Origin: an uncultured Rickettsiales bacterium
GTDB taxonomy: Bacteria > Pseudomonadota > Alphaproteobacteria > Rickettsiales > UBA1997
Direction: 5' to 3'
Length of the DNA: 55,214 bases
Assembly (NCBI GenBank): GCA_905478165.1
Contig: CAJQHK010000019.1
Span: forward strand, 1-55,214
Part shown: one piece after another, positions 9,899-19,537 of the stretch
How positions within the stretch are numbered: the first letter of the stretch is position 1
Layout: each line of letters begins with the position of its first letter
Made by a program: the position numbers and the translations under genes
Notes under the pieces: model-generated
What the model was told of the DNA's origin: nothing
Database searches by the model: none
What the model saw: the letters and a program-made list of their open reading frames with translations, nothing else

Positions 9899-10819
9899 AT
9901 GATAAGTATAGACTCAGAATTACAAAAAATTACTCTAAAATTTATAAATTTTCTAAAAATTGAAAAAAGATTATCAAAAAATACCCTAATTTCCTATCAA
10001 AATGATTTAAATTCTTTCTTTTCACTGATTTCAGAAATTTGCAAAAACACAATAAACTGTCCAATTCTAGAAAATTTAACTCTTAATGAGTTTAGAAGTT
10101 GGATTATCCTTCGCAAAAAAAAAGAATATTCTTCAAGCTCAACTATTCGCGCCACCTCAACTATCAAAAATTTCTTTTTATTTTTAGATCAAAAATATCA
10201 AATAAAAAATCCTAATATCAAAAATCTTAAAACTTTAAAATCAGAAAAAACTGTCCCAAGAGCAATTGACAAAATTGATATTGACTCGATCATTTCGTCA
10301 ATTAAAGAGTTCAATAGATATGAATGGTGCAACAAAAGAGATCTGTCGCTTTTGACATTAATTTATGGCTGTGGTTTAAGAATATCTGAGGCTTTAAATG
10401 TCACTAAAAAAGATATTTTAAATCAAGATAATTTATACGTAATTGGCAAGGGAGGCAAAGAAAGAATCATCCCAATTTTACCAATAATTCAAGAAAGAAT
10501 TAATGATTATCTAAGCCATTGCCCTTTTAAAATTTATCCTAATGAAGCAATTTTTCGAGGAATCAGAGGTGGAAAATATCACGCGACCCTATTTCAAAAA
10601 TTATTTCAAAACATTAGAAATTATCTTAATTTACCAGAAAATACCACTCCTCATTCACTACGACACTCATTTGCAACGCATTTACTAGAATCTGGTGGTG
10701 ATTTACGTACAATTCAAGAGTTATTAGGGCATAAGAGTCTATCAACCACCAGAAGATACAGTAAAATTGACAAAAATAGATTATTTAAAATCTATGAAAA
10801 ATCTCATCCCAGAAATTAG
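9899..10819 (+). CDS. xerC: Tyrosine recombinase XerC
   Basis: Site-specific recombinase that resolves chromosome dimers at dif together with XerD. It has 306 residues, with an N-terminal SAM-like core-binding domain (about 1-110) and a C-terminal catalytic domain. Catalytic residues seen are Arg in GLRISEAL (about 160), the H-x-x-R in HSLRHSFATHLLE (about 251-254), His in LLGHKSLSTT and the nucleophile Tyr287. The C-terminal YEKSHPR resembles XerC rather than XerD, but that split is a family-level judgement. It ends facing the large virB6 gene. Confidence 0.9.
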   Translation: MISIDSELQKITLKFINFLKIEKRLSKNTLISYQNDLNSFFSLISEICKNTINCPILENLTLNEFRSWIILRKKKEYSSSSTIRATSTIKNFFLFLDQKYQIKNPNIKNLKTLKSEKTVPRAIDKIDIDSIISSIKEFNRYEWCNKRDLSLLTLIYGCGLRISEALNVTKKDILNQDNLYVIGKGGKERIIPILPIIQERINDYLSHCPFKIYPNEAIFRGIRGGKYHATLFQKLFQNIRNYLNLPENTTPHSLRHSFATHLLESGGDLRTIQELLGHKSLSTTRRYSKIDKNRLFKIYEKSHPRN

Positions 10820-11021
10820 CTACCCCTAAGGAGCATAAAATTTTTAAATAAATAAAAATGGCCCGGAAGGGATTGCAACAAAAAACTCCTTACTAACAAA
10901 GGAAGAGTCAGAGCAGTTGGATAAATAATAGGCTACCAACTAGGATGCAAAAAATGAACCCTACCTTCGTCCTAAATGGATCTGGATGAGAGCTGGTATT
11001 ATTTTATTACCATCCTTATTT
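10820..11021. other. Convergent spacer with a GC-richer patch of unknown nature
   Basis: This is the spacer between the ends of xerC and the virB6 gene. Bases 10860-11000 are visibly less AT-rich than other spacers here. One frame reads IATKNSLLTKEESEQLDK before two stops and has no start codon, which may be gene debris. The short palindrome CCCGGAAGGG lies at the patch start. I could not fold a convincing tRNA or a known small RNA. Confidence 0.25.
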
Positions 11022-14000
11022 TTATTTTAACGCTGGATCTACAACTAGATCCTGATTGGTATCTGTGAATAACTCTCTCCAGTCCCTATCATTATCCTCT
11101 TCTAGCAATAATTCTTTAGCCATTTCTTTAACGTTTTCAACATCTTTACTACCAAATTTCCCAATGATCTCCTTAATAAGATCCTTAGATTCTCCATCTT
11201 TCATTTGTAAATTACTATTATTATTCTTATTATTATTATATTCTTGGATTTTTTTTCCAATCTCGTCAACAACTCTATCTAACTCTTTTGTACCACCTCT
11301 AACTTCAATCCTATCAATTATTTTCTCAATTTTCTCTCTTTCCTCAGGGTTGTATTCGCTTCTAAATCCGGTTGTCGTAAGAATACTAGAAAATGCCGAA
11401 TTAACTTTATCCCCAAACTCAAACAAACCTCCCACTAATTTATCGGCTCGTGAGGGTACTTCTTTTATACCTTTTAAAGAGAATAACTCTCCCACTAATT
11501 TAACGGCTTGTGAGGCTGTTTCTTTTATACGTTCTAAAAATGCCTTATTTTTCTTCTCCTCGTCACGACCTTCAAACTGCCTAATAAGCGCTTCGTTATT
11601 TTTATACCATCTTTTGTCGTAAAGCCTTTCTGGAGTGATCTCTTTTTTATTGATCAAATGGTTTTCAGCTAAAATTCTAGCATCACTCTTCTTAGCATCG
11701 CGAACATCACGTATCCCACTATGTATTCTGCCCATAGCAGAAAATCTGCCGCCAGAGGCTTTGTCGGTTAAGGATAATGGCCTAATAGAAAATAAGGAGT
11801 TTAAAGAAGATTTTATCAAATTACGCTTTTCAAATGAATCTGACAACGTATTAACAATCCCATCTTTCAATTCCTCAGCAGCATCTTTCACTTCGTAAGA
11901 ACCTTCTTTAACCTTGTCGTCTATTGCATTTTTTTTATTTATACGCTCTGTGTCCTCTTTACTCTTTTTGTTAATATTCTTTACAAAACGATCTGCATTT
12001 GAATCATAATCATAAAGATTGCGCTTGGCGATATTGTCTTTGACCTCGGAAGTAATGTCTTTAAACTTTTCAACACCATCCGGACCACTCTTCTGGTAGG
12101 CAGATTTAATATCTTCACTAGTAACTTCTGCATGTTTAGCCGTATCTCTATCTCTGGGTATAGCGCCGTAATGTCTAGATATTACAGATCCAGCAAGTGA
12201 CACTAAATTGTCATGACTCCAGGAGGCTCTATTATAATTTTTATCCTTCAACTTATTTAGCTCAGCTCTTAATTCTCCTTCATCTTTAGAACTCCCTTTG
12301 TCTGCATGATGCTTTTTAAGACTTGCCATCATAGCTTTATCTCTTACTTCGTTTAATGTATTAATTTTGGTAAGCATATCTCCTTTTTTTGCAAAATCTC
12401 TACCTTCAACAATGGAGTTTACTTTATATTGTTTAACAGCATTATCTCCATCTCTCTTAAGTTTAGATCTTAATGCATTAGCTTGTCTTTCTGCCTTGAC
12501 CTGTCCATCTCTAACCTCCTTAACCTCTAAGCCAGCATTGAATAAAACACCCTTAGCTCGATCAACCATACCATAATCTCCAATAACTTTATCAACACCG
12601 ACTTTCTTACCAATGGCGTTAGTAGATTGCTTACCAATGCCTAAAACAAGTTTCTTTACACCCTTAAACGGTATAGCCAATTGATTCTCCATGGCACTAA
12701 CTGCATTACCTGAATTTAGTCCGTCAGCCAATCTTTCGCCAAATTGTGAAGCCTGAGAGACGAATTCAGACATAATTTTTACCATAAACAATAATGCAAA
12801 AACAGACATTAATCCAGGCACCGACGCTGATGCTGCATTATCCATATCCCCAGCTATTGTCCACCATTTTAGAAGGGATATTTTAACAATTATATCTGAT
12901 TGTATGACCGTACCCCAACATACCTTATAAGCTAAAATTGACTTTATTAAGTAGTACAGCACGGTATTAAATAGGGTAAAAGAAAATAAAATAACAATTT
13001 GTTGCATTGAAAAACTTACTAGCTGCTTTAGCCACCTATTAAATGTATCTTTAGTCTGCTCAAATAGTATAAATAGTAATAATATTGGCGCTAATAGGAA
13101 CGTAAAATTAATAAATAATTTTGCACTCAAATACAACAATAACACTTTTATTGCAGCGTAAAAATATTCGGTGATTGCGTAAAATATTATTAATAGATAA
13201 AAATATCCATACAGACTGCTAAAAAATAAAGCTGTTATTTTGTAAAATACAGTAGGAGATAGTAAGGCTATCATTTTGTCAATAGATGAGAATAATAGGG
13301 CTGGGTCAAAATATTTATTATTAGAAATATCTTTAATGACAGTGTCCGACTCAAAAGCGCTAATCATTAATAAGGTAAGATAATCCGATCCATATTCAAA
13401 TAATGATACGAATATGTTTTGAAACCAAACCCATCCACCAGGAGATAAAAATAACATCAAGAGCGACAATTTTATAACTCTGGTCATAATTTCTGCCCTC
13501 GAGAACTCACTCATTCCCAACAAATATGATCCACCATAAAACATTATAGATAAAACCATCAATGTTTTAAATAGAGCTTTATATACAGGATTGTTGATAA
13601 TATTTTGATAGATCATTTTTGCCATACTATCTTTTCTGATAACATAGCCGTGATCGGGGTGTTTTATTCCCTCTCCATATTCATAAACATTACCTTCGTA
13701 AATATCTATATCAGGGCCACCAATAATTGTCGTCTTTTCTTTACATAAAGACGGGGGAGAAGTCGTCAGATCAGGTAGTAGTGTCTGCACCAGTATCGTC
13801 TCCAGCGGCTGCAGAATTTTATCGTCATTACATAAAATCTCATCACCTAAGGGACTGTTATATTTTTGAATTAAAACTTCTGCATCATTAATAATAACAT
13901 ATTCCTTCTTCTGAAGATCGAGCATTTTAAGACCACCAACTCTTATTGTTTTTTTATTATGCTTAATTTCTTTGCAGGTGCCAATCACATCTCCTTCCTG

Positions 14001-17000
14001 ATCCACAATACTCTTTCCATCAATACATATTTCAGGAGATCCGTATATTAAATCAGTAATTGGTGCCACCATTCCATATATCGTTCCAAACCCAGCTCCA
14101 TTAAAGGCAGAATTATCCTTAACCTTAACTTTAAGATCATAAGATCCGTAATTATCCATTAATTTATTAGCACAATAATATTTTTTATCCTTACATTTTG
14201 ATAAATCATTAGTTTGACAAAAATGATCAGTAGAAGGGGTGGTGGTAGAAGGGGTGGTGGTAGAAGGGGTGGTGGTAGAAGGGGTGGTGGTACAACTACT
14301 TGGACATATATATCTTTCGCCAGATATTAACGCAAGAGGTATATTTATCTCAGCAGAGTTACATTGATTTTTTTGTAGAGCACTAACACTACCATTATTT
14401 TGTACTAAGCAATTAGTCGGGCAAAGAGTCTTCGTAGTAGCATCATCAGCACCATAATGTGGATTTAATATTGGATCCCTACCCTCATTACAAGACAAAC
14501 CTACGCCATTATAATATGGATTACTTGTTTTGACGCCGTTACATTTAGGTTTGAGTGAAGTCTCTGCGTTATAATTTATATTCTTTCCACATGCTTCTGG
14601 ACTGTACCCAACCCGCTCATCATAAATCATGCAATTATTTTCTTGATCATCAATGATAGAAAAATATAGCTGATAATCCTTGTCATCTTTTATATCGTTT
14701 TGCTTATTACTGTAATGCTTTTTGGCAATAGTTTTGTTGTTGGGAATATTTTCGAAACCTTCACAATACTTTGAATCCTTTTTGTTTATCTCTTCCAACC
14801 TACCAAACTTATCAAAATGATAGCCAAAATTGCTACGAACATCATCCCTACTAACATCCCCACCTACTATTTCTTTACACCTACCCCTATATTCATCTGA
14901 ATATTGTAAAGCCGAGATACCTACTATATCTACATTATCAATATCATTGTCACTAAAACTACCACTCTCTAATTTATTACATTTTGAAGAGTGGCACAGA
15001 TAAGACTCCATCATATCACCATTACTATATGTCTTATTAATTGTACCAAATTCAATTAAGTATCCATTACCATCACCTATATTATTAAACTTAACATCAT
15101 TAGTAGTTCCGCTAAAATCAGAGGCTTTTAAATCTAAATTATCATTATTAACAACTAAAAATTTTATCTTTCCTGGTCTGAGTAAACCTAATGAACCGCT
15201 ATATTTTTTACTATAATCCTTGTTGGGATTTAACAGAAACTTACCAACTACATCATCTGACACATCCTCTCGAACAAAATTTCCGTAATAACCATTAAAA
15301 AATAACTCTCTAGCACCTTTTCCGATGTCGCTAATTTTTTGACCATCAATTTTACTAGCTTTTCCAGTGTAACTTTCTAAATCATAACAAATATCAATTT
15401 CATCTTCTTCATATGACTCATTTACAGGAGTGGGATTGCTAAATGTGTCTTTGACACATTTAGTACATAGATCAATACAAGGGTCATGTTCAGGGTTGGT
15501 TATTAACTCTCCTGAGCTACCATAACTATCAGGATATTTCGACGAACACTCATTATCAACCACACTATCACAAAGATCACCAAGATCACCAACTACTCTC
15601 TGACCACCTGCTCCATCCACATAAACAACACTAGATTTGCAATCATTAAGCAATTCTAGTATCTCGACATCATTCGACCCTGCTCCAGCACCTATATCGC
15701 AAGATGTACAATTATTGTGAGGAGGAGGAGTGGGAGCGACACACCCCCCCCCAGAAGAGCAGAATAATTTAGATATATTAAACTTATGATTTCTTTTTTG
15801 GCACAAAAATGCTGGCCTTTGATGCTCAAGATTTAGCGAGAAAGAATTTGAATCTGAGGAACAATTATCGCCAGCAATGAAGTAAACTCTCTGATTTTTT
15901 CTAAGATAAATTTCATTGACATTAGATGTAGGTATCAGACCCACTTCACTCATATCAGTATAAATGTTACTGTTATTTGCCACCACAAAATACGGCGAAC
16001 CATTACATGCAGAGGTTAATGAGTATAATCCAGAAATAAGTATTTTTTCAGAAATATAGTTGTTGCCAATATTGATAGAAATTGCCTTACCAGCATTATT
16101 GCCTCTTAATGTGATAATATCCTCCAATGCAATTGAAATAAGACTAGAATTATCGGCCGGCACCGTAGGATCCAGCAATTCAACCCTTATCACATCACCC
16201 TTTTCTGCAAAAATATTTTCAACCCTTGTCACACCAGTCGTTGTACTATCTAAATGCAACCTATTATCATTAAAATATACTCTAAGATGGGTATCTGCGA
16301 TCAATTGACCTAAATCTTTTATCTCGTGGACCCCCCCATCCTTAATGGAGACATCTTTGAAAGGGATTTCATTATCAAAAACAATATTTATGATAGCAAA
16401 ATTATCCTGAACAACATATTTAGCAAATGAACCTTGATCAGTAATCTTGGGTTCTGGATCTAAGGATTTAGCAAGAATTTCAGGATAAAAGCTTATTCTT
16501 TTATCTTCTTCAGGTAAAGGATCTTTATCATCAATATATATTGCCAATCTTGATAAGGCATTATAAGATTTTTTTAACGAGTCCTTGATAAGTGGTTTAT
16601 TTACTGTAGCGGGATCTTCTGTATAATATATATCGCTATTACCATTTGTCCATTTAGCTGTAACTGATATATCCAATACATTCTCATTAAATATTCCCCA
16701 ATCAGAAAAATCTTTTTCATTATTCTTCCTTGACTGCAATTCTAAATTAACATTAGCAGCGGCGAACATATCTGGATAAGTACTAGCAGCTCCAAGAGAT
16801 ACGTCACCAATAGCCTTGATATAAATATCAGCTTCAGTTGTGATCCTTAAAGCATCATTAATTTCCTCATCATATTGGCTAGTTTTTGACCATACCGCTC
16901 TAGATATATCATTATTAGATGAGTATTGTGAGGAGTCAGTAAGGTATGTTTCTATCTTCTTTGCATTACAAGCTCTGATAGCATCAGTGATACATTCTAA

Positions 17001-17933
17001 AAAAACACTAGTTGGAGGATATTTAATTTTAATATCTTTCTTGTGATATGTGTTGTTAACATCTCTATTCTCAACATCATCAGAAGCATCAAGAGTGTCA
17101 CTCCCTTCAGGAGACTGCTCCATGATACAGCCCAAAAAATTATCAGTACCATCTAAAGTTTTAGAAACCCACTCATATTTATCTATTATGTTCGGAGTAA
17201 ACACACATCTTTTGTTATCAACACCACTACTACACACATCTAAATCACCTCCATACAAAAACTTAACCATATCCCTGTGATTAACATTAGTGTTATCGAC
17301 TGGATTATTACTATCATCAATCATAATTCTGTTTCTCTGATATATCAGTATATCTTCACGCTTTCCTTTTGACTCTTCACACTTTTCTGTTACTACTGGG
17401 GCTGACTCTTCACACTCTCCTCCTCTTATGAAGTCTGGCATTGTTGATCTTCCAGCTATTTCACCATCAAACATGGTAAAAAAATTCGTATATTTTTCTT
17501 CAGTTATGTTATTAATACCACCTTCATTAAGAAGAAAATTATCATACTCAGTAGTAATAATATCAAAAAATTTATCAATATCCCCATCATCAGTATCGGC
17601 GTTAACTGAGTAAGGCATGACTTTAAATGAATCACTTACCTTGTAATATAAATCTGGACTCTTGCCATCATCTTCTAGAGGATGTTTTATTCCAAAACTA
17701 CAATTTAAATTAACTCCAGAATTAACTGTTAGATACTCAGTTTCATATTCTCCAAAATCATTTGCCTCGATACAAGATTTGTCGCTACAGGAAAAAAGGA
17801 ATAATAGTAAAAATAACAATATGGTGTTAAGTCTCTTCTTGGTGAAAAATAAGGATAACTCTGGTGATGAGGTGGGTAATGTGTTTTTTATGTAGCAATA
17901 TGCAGAAGCAATATTCATCTTAAAAAATTGCAT
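11022..17933 (-). CDS. virB6: Giant VirB6/TrbL-family type IV secretion protein with lipoprotein signal
   Basis: 2303 residues, far longer than classical VirB6 (about 300), like the extended VirB6 paralogues of Rickettsiales. From the N-terminus it has a basic-hydrophobic signal with a lipobox ending FLFSC (Cys49). A huge Cys-rich, Asn/Asp-rich probable ectodomain (about 50-1430) follows and includes (TTTPS)x4 near 1214-1234. The VirB6 membrane core comes next (about 1445-1725, five to six hydrophobic helices such as TLMVLSIMFYGGSYLLG and FTFLLAPILLLFILF), with the typical conserved Trp/Gly loop. The charged Lys/Glu-rich coiled C-terminal part (about 1750-2303) is probably cytosolic. No virB3, B4 or other T4SS gene lies beside it. 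The ATG at 17933 or the one at 17918 could be the start. Confidence 0.85.
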   Translation of the reverse strand: MQFFKMNIASAYCYIKNTLPTSSPELSLFFTKKRLNTILLFLLLFLFSCSDKSCIEANDFGEYETEYLTVNSGVNLNCSFGIKHPLEDDGKSPDLYYKVSDSFKVMPYSVNADTDDGDIDKFFDIITTEYDNFLLNEGGINNITEEKYTNFFTMFDGEIAGRSTMPDFIRGGECEESAPVVTEKCEESKGKREDILIYQRNRIMIDDSNNPVDNTNVNHRDMVKFLYGGDLDVCSSGVDNKRCVFTPNIIDKYEWVSKTLDGTDNFLGCIMEQSPEGSDTLDASDDVENRDVNNTYHKKDIKIKYPPTSVFLECITDAIRACNAKKIETYLTDSSQYSSNNDISRAVWSKTSQYDEEINDALRITTEADIYIKAIGDVSLGAASTYPDMFAAANVNLELQSRKNNEKDFSDWGIFNENVLDISVTAKWTNGNSDIYYTEDPATVNKPLIKDSLKKSYNALSRLAIYIDDKDPLPEEDKRISFYPEILAKSLDPEPKITDQGSFAKYVVQDNFAIINIVFDNEIPFKDVSIKDGGVHEIKDLGQLIADTHLRVYFNDNRLHLDSTTTGVTRVENIFAEKGDVIRVELLDPTVPADNSSLISIALEDIITLRGNNAGKAISINIGNNYISEKILISGLYSLTSACNGSPYFVVANNSNIYTDMSEVGLIPTSNVNEIYLRKNQRVYFIAGDNCSSDSNSFSLNLEHQRPAFLCQKRNHKFNISKLFCSSGGGCVAPTPPPHNNCTSCDIGAGAGSNDVEILELLNDCKSSVVYVDGAGGQRVVGDLGDLCDSVVDNECSSKYPDSYGSSGELITNPEHDPCIDLCTKCVKDTFSNPTPVNESYEEDEIDICYDLESYTGKASKIDGQKISDIGKGARELFFNGYYGNFVREDVSDDVVGKFLLNPNKDYSKKYSGSLGLLRPGKIKFLVVNNDNLDLKASDFSGTTNDVKFNNIGDGNGYLIEFGTINKTYSNGDMMESYLCHSSKCNKLESGSFSDNDIDNVDIVGISALQYSDEYRGRCKEIVGGDVSRDDVRSNFGYHFDKFGRLEEINKKDSKYCEGFENIPNNKTIAKKHYSNKQNDIKDDKDYQLYFSIIDDQENNCMIYDERVGYSPEACGKNINYNAETSLKPKCNGVKTSNPYYNGVGLSCNEGRDPILNPHYGADDATTKTLCPTNCLVQNNGSVSALQKNQCNSAEINIPLALISGERYICPSSCTTTPSTTTPSTTTPSTTTPSTDHFCQTNDLSKCKDKKYYCANKLMDNYGSYDLKVKVKDNSAFNGAGFGTIYGMVAPITDLIYGSPEICIDGKSIVDQEGDVIGTCKEIKHNKKTIRVGGLKMLDLQKKEYVIINDAEVLIQKYNSPLGDEILCNDDKILQPLETILVQTLLPDLTTSPPSLCKEKTTIIGGPDIDIYEGNVYEYGEGIKHPDHGYVIRKDSMAKMIYQNIINNPVYKALFKTLMVLSIMFYGGSYLLGMSEFSRAEIMTRVIKLSLLMLFLSPGGWVWFQNIFVSLFEYGSDYLTLLMISAFESDTVIKDISNNKYFDPALLFSSIDKMIALLSPTVFYKITALFFSSLYGYFYLLIIFYAITEYFYAAIKVLLLYLSAKLFINFTFLLAPILLLFILFEQTKDTFNRWLKQLVSFSMQQIVILFSFTLFNTVLYYLIKSILAYKVCWGTVIQSDIIVKISLLKWWTIAGDMDNAASASVPGLMSVFALLFMVKIMSEFVSQASQFGERLADGLNSGNAVSAMENQLAIPFKGVKKLVLGIGKQSTNAIGKKVGVDKVIGDYGMVDRAKGVLFNAGLEVKEVRDGQVKAERQANALRSKLKRDGDNAVKQYKVNSIVEGRDFAKKGDMLTKINTLNEVRDKAMMASLKKHHADKGSSKDEGELRAELNKLKDKNYNRASWSHDNLVSLAGSVISRHYGAIPRDRDTAKHAEVTSEDIKSAYQKSGPDGVEKFKDITSEVKDNIAKRNLYDYDSNADRFVKNINKKSKEDTERINKKNAIDDKVKEGSYEVKDAAEELKDGIVNTLSDSFEKRNLIKSSLNSLFSIRPLSLTDKASGGRFSAMGRIHSGIRDVRDAKKSDARILAENHLINKKEITPERLYDKRWYKNNEALIRQFEGRDEEKKNKAFLERIKETASQAVKLVGELFSLKGIKEVPSRADKLVGGLFEFGDKVNSAFSSILTTTGFRSEYNPEEREKIEKIIDRIEVRGGTKELDRVVDEIGKKIQEYNNNKNNNSNLQMKDGESKDLIKEIIGKFGSKDVENVKEMAKELLLEEDNDRDWRELFTDTNQDLVVDPALK
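11431..11536. repeat. Diverged 60-bp tandem duplication in the virB6 C-terminal region
   Basis: The text CCCACTAATTTA-CGGCT-GTGAG recurs exactly 60 bases later (11431 and 11491), with about 45 similar bases per copy. It encodes two related 20-residue segments, KLVGELFSLKGIKEVPSR and KLVGGLFEFGDK. The reading frame is kept, so this is an in-frame internal duplication. Confidence 0.7.
14231..14290. repeat. Perfect 15-bp minisatellite, four copies, in virB6
   Basis: Four identical head-to-tail copies of TAGAAGGGGTGGTGG encode (TTTPS)x4 in the ectodomain of the giant VirB6. The absence of any base difference between copies, and the unit length being a multiple of three, point to recent in-frame expansion by slippage. 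Thr/Ser/Pro stretches of this kind often act as exposed linkers. Confidence 0.95.
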
Positions 17934-17940
17934 AATATGA

Positions 17941-18065
17941 CTTCATTTTTTACAATTTTTATCTCAAAAATATTTTATTAAAGCTAGATTAAAAAAATTT
18001 GATTTAACATAAAGAATATTAACTTCATTTTTTACAATTTTCAAATAAAAAGATGAAGTTAAAAT
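17941..18065. promoter_or_regulatory. Repeated motif upstream of virB6 (downstream of dnaA)
   Basis: The 19-mer CTTCATTTTTTACAATTTT occurs perfectly at 17941-17959 and 18023-18041. A partial inverted version, GATGAAGTTAAAATT, follows at about 18052-18066. The spacer 17934-18151 separates the end of dnaA from the start of virB6, so these copies sit where a virB6 promoter or operator would be. The function is inferred only from position. Confidence 0.4.
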
Positions 18066-18151
18066 TGAGAAATTTATTTATTATTTTAAAATAATTGATA
18101 CCAACATGGTCATAGAATCTAAAATGAATAACCGCTTCAAACTCTTAAATC

Positions 18152-19537
18152 TTAAATATTATTAATTATATTTTCAAGCTCCTTTATATCCCTAACCAAA
18201 GCTTTATCATCGATCATTAACTCCTCTATTCTTTTACAAGCATAGATTACTGTTGCATGATTTTTATTAAACTCCCTTCCTATTTGAGCGAGACTCATAT
18301 CGGTAATATTTTTCAACAAAAACATTGCTATCTGCCTAGATCTTGCAATTTTTATACTACGAGAATTAGATTTTAAATCTATAATCTTAATACCAAAAAA
18401 CTTAGCAACCTCCTTTTGAATCACATTGGAATCAATGTCGTTACCACTACTTCTGAACAGATCTAGTAAAATATTTTTTGTATTTTGCAAGTTAATGTCC
18501 TCATTAGCTATTATATGATTGGCAACTAGTTTTTTTACAGCACCTTCTAAATCCCTTACATTAGAATTTACTTTTGTAGCTATTAACTCCCAAACATCTT
18601 CCTTAACCTCAATAGATAAACCCTCAATTTTTTTTCTTAAAATTTTTAACCTATCAGAATAGTTTGGCGGCTTTAAATCTACCACCATTCCTGCAGATAA
18701 TCTTGATCTAAATTTATCACTAATATCATTTACATCTCCAGGACATTGATCACAAATTAATATTACTTTTTTCTTACTTTCAATCAAATTGTTGATAACA
18801 TAGAGCATCTCCTCTTGAGTCCCCTGTTTTTTAGCAATAAATTGTATGTCATCGATAATTAATACATCAATATTTTTAAATTTTTCCTTAAAATCCATTA
18901 TAGTTTTATCTCTAATAGATTTAACAAAATGATGCACAAACCTTTCTGCAGATAAGTAAATTACATTTTGATCCTTATAATCCTCCTTAACCTTCCAGGC
19001 AACCGATTGACCTATATGAGTCTTGCCCAGACCAACTGAACCATATAAAAATAAAGGATTTATATCTAAGCTAAGTGGGTCATTTTGACCTGAAGAGATC
19101 ATTTTAGCAGCGCCAACAGCCAATTTATTAAAATCACCAACAACTAAATTATCAAATGTAAATTTCTCATTTAAGTCTGTACCAAAGGTAAAAACATTAT
19201 CATATTTAGTTAAATTTATTACCTTAGGCGCTGTATCCTCACTCTTTGGTAAAGATTTTTTACCATCATCGACAGCAATTAAAGAAAATAATTTAATATT
19301 TGGATTTATAGACCTAACTGCATCCTTAATAATATCAAAATATTCACGCATAATCCAGTCCCTTAAAAACTTTGAAGAAACAGAAAATACAATTTCTTCT
19401 TGCGACAAAGAGAATATTTTAATTTTAGAAATCCATCTTTCATAAATTTCATAATCAAAATAATTCTGAAATTGTAGCTTAGCCTTTCTCCAAAAAACTT
19501 CTTTTTTATCTGTATTTAATTTATTAACTTCGATCAT
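18152..19537 (-). CDS. dnaA: Chromosomal replication initiator protein DnaA
   Basis: 461 residues. Domain I (about 1-80) starts FWRKAKLQFQNYFDYEIYERW. The AAA+ domain has Walker A GSVGLGKTH (near 166) and Walker B VLIIDDIQFIA (near 229). Domain IV has the helix-turn-helix DnaA signature, here GREFNKNHATVIYACKRI (near 425-440), with His-Ala-Thr-Val at the DNA-contacting core. It initiates replication by opening oriC. The ATG at 19537 directly abuts the stop of the rhodanese gene, so the two are probably co-transcribed, with the rhodanese gene first. Confidence 0.97.
   Translation of the reverse strand: MIEVNKLNTDKKEVFWRKAKLQFQNYFDYEIYERWISKIKIFSLSQEEIVFSVSSKFLRDWIMREYFDIIKDAVRSINPNIKLFSLIAVDDGKKSLPKSEDTAPKVINLTKYDNVFTFGTDLNEKFTFDNLVVGDFNKLAVGAAKMISSGQNDPLSLDINPLFLYGSVGLGKTHIGQSVAWKVKEDYKDQNVIYLSAERFVHHFVKSIRDKTIMDFKEKFKNIDVLIIDDIQFIAKKQGTQEEMLYVINNLIESKKKVILICDQCPGDVNDISDKFRSRLSAGMVVDLKPPNYSDRLKILRKKIEGLSIEVKEDVWELIATKVNSNVRDLEGAVKKLVANHIIANEDINLQNTKNILLDLFRSSGNDIDSNVIQKEVAKFFGIKIIDLKSNSRSIKIARSRQIAMFLLKNITDMSLAQIGREFNKNHATVIYACKRIEELMIDDKALVRDIKELENIINNI

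Noticed and set aside
14231-14290. CRISPR-like array
   Set aside because: The units are directly adjacent 15-mers without spacers inside a coding frame, so it is a minisatellite. No cas genes are seen anywhere.
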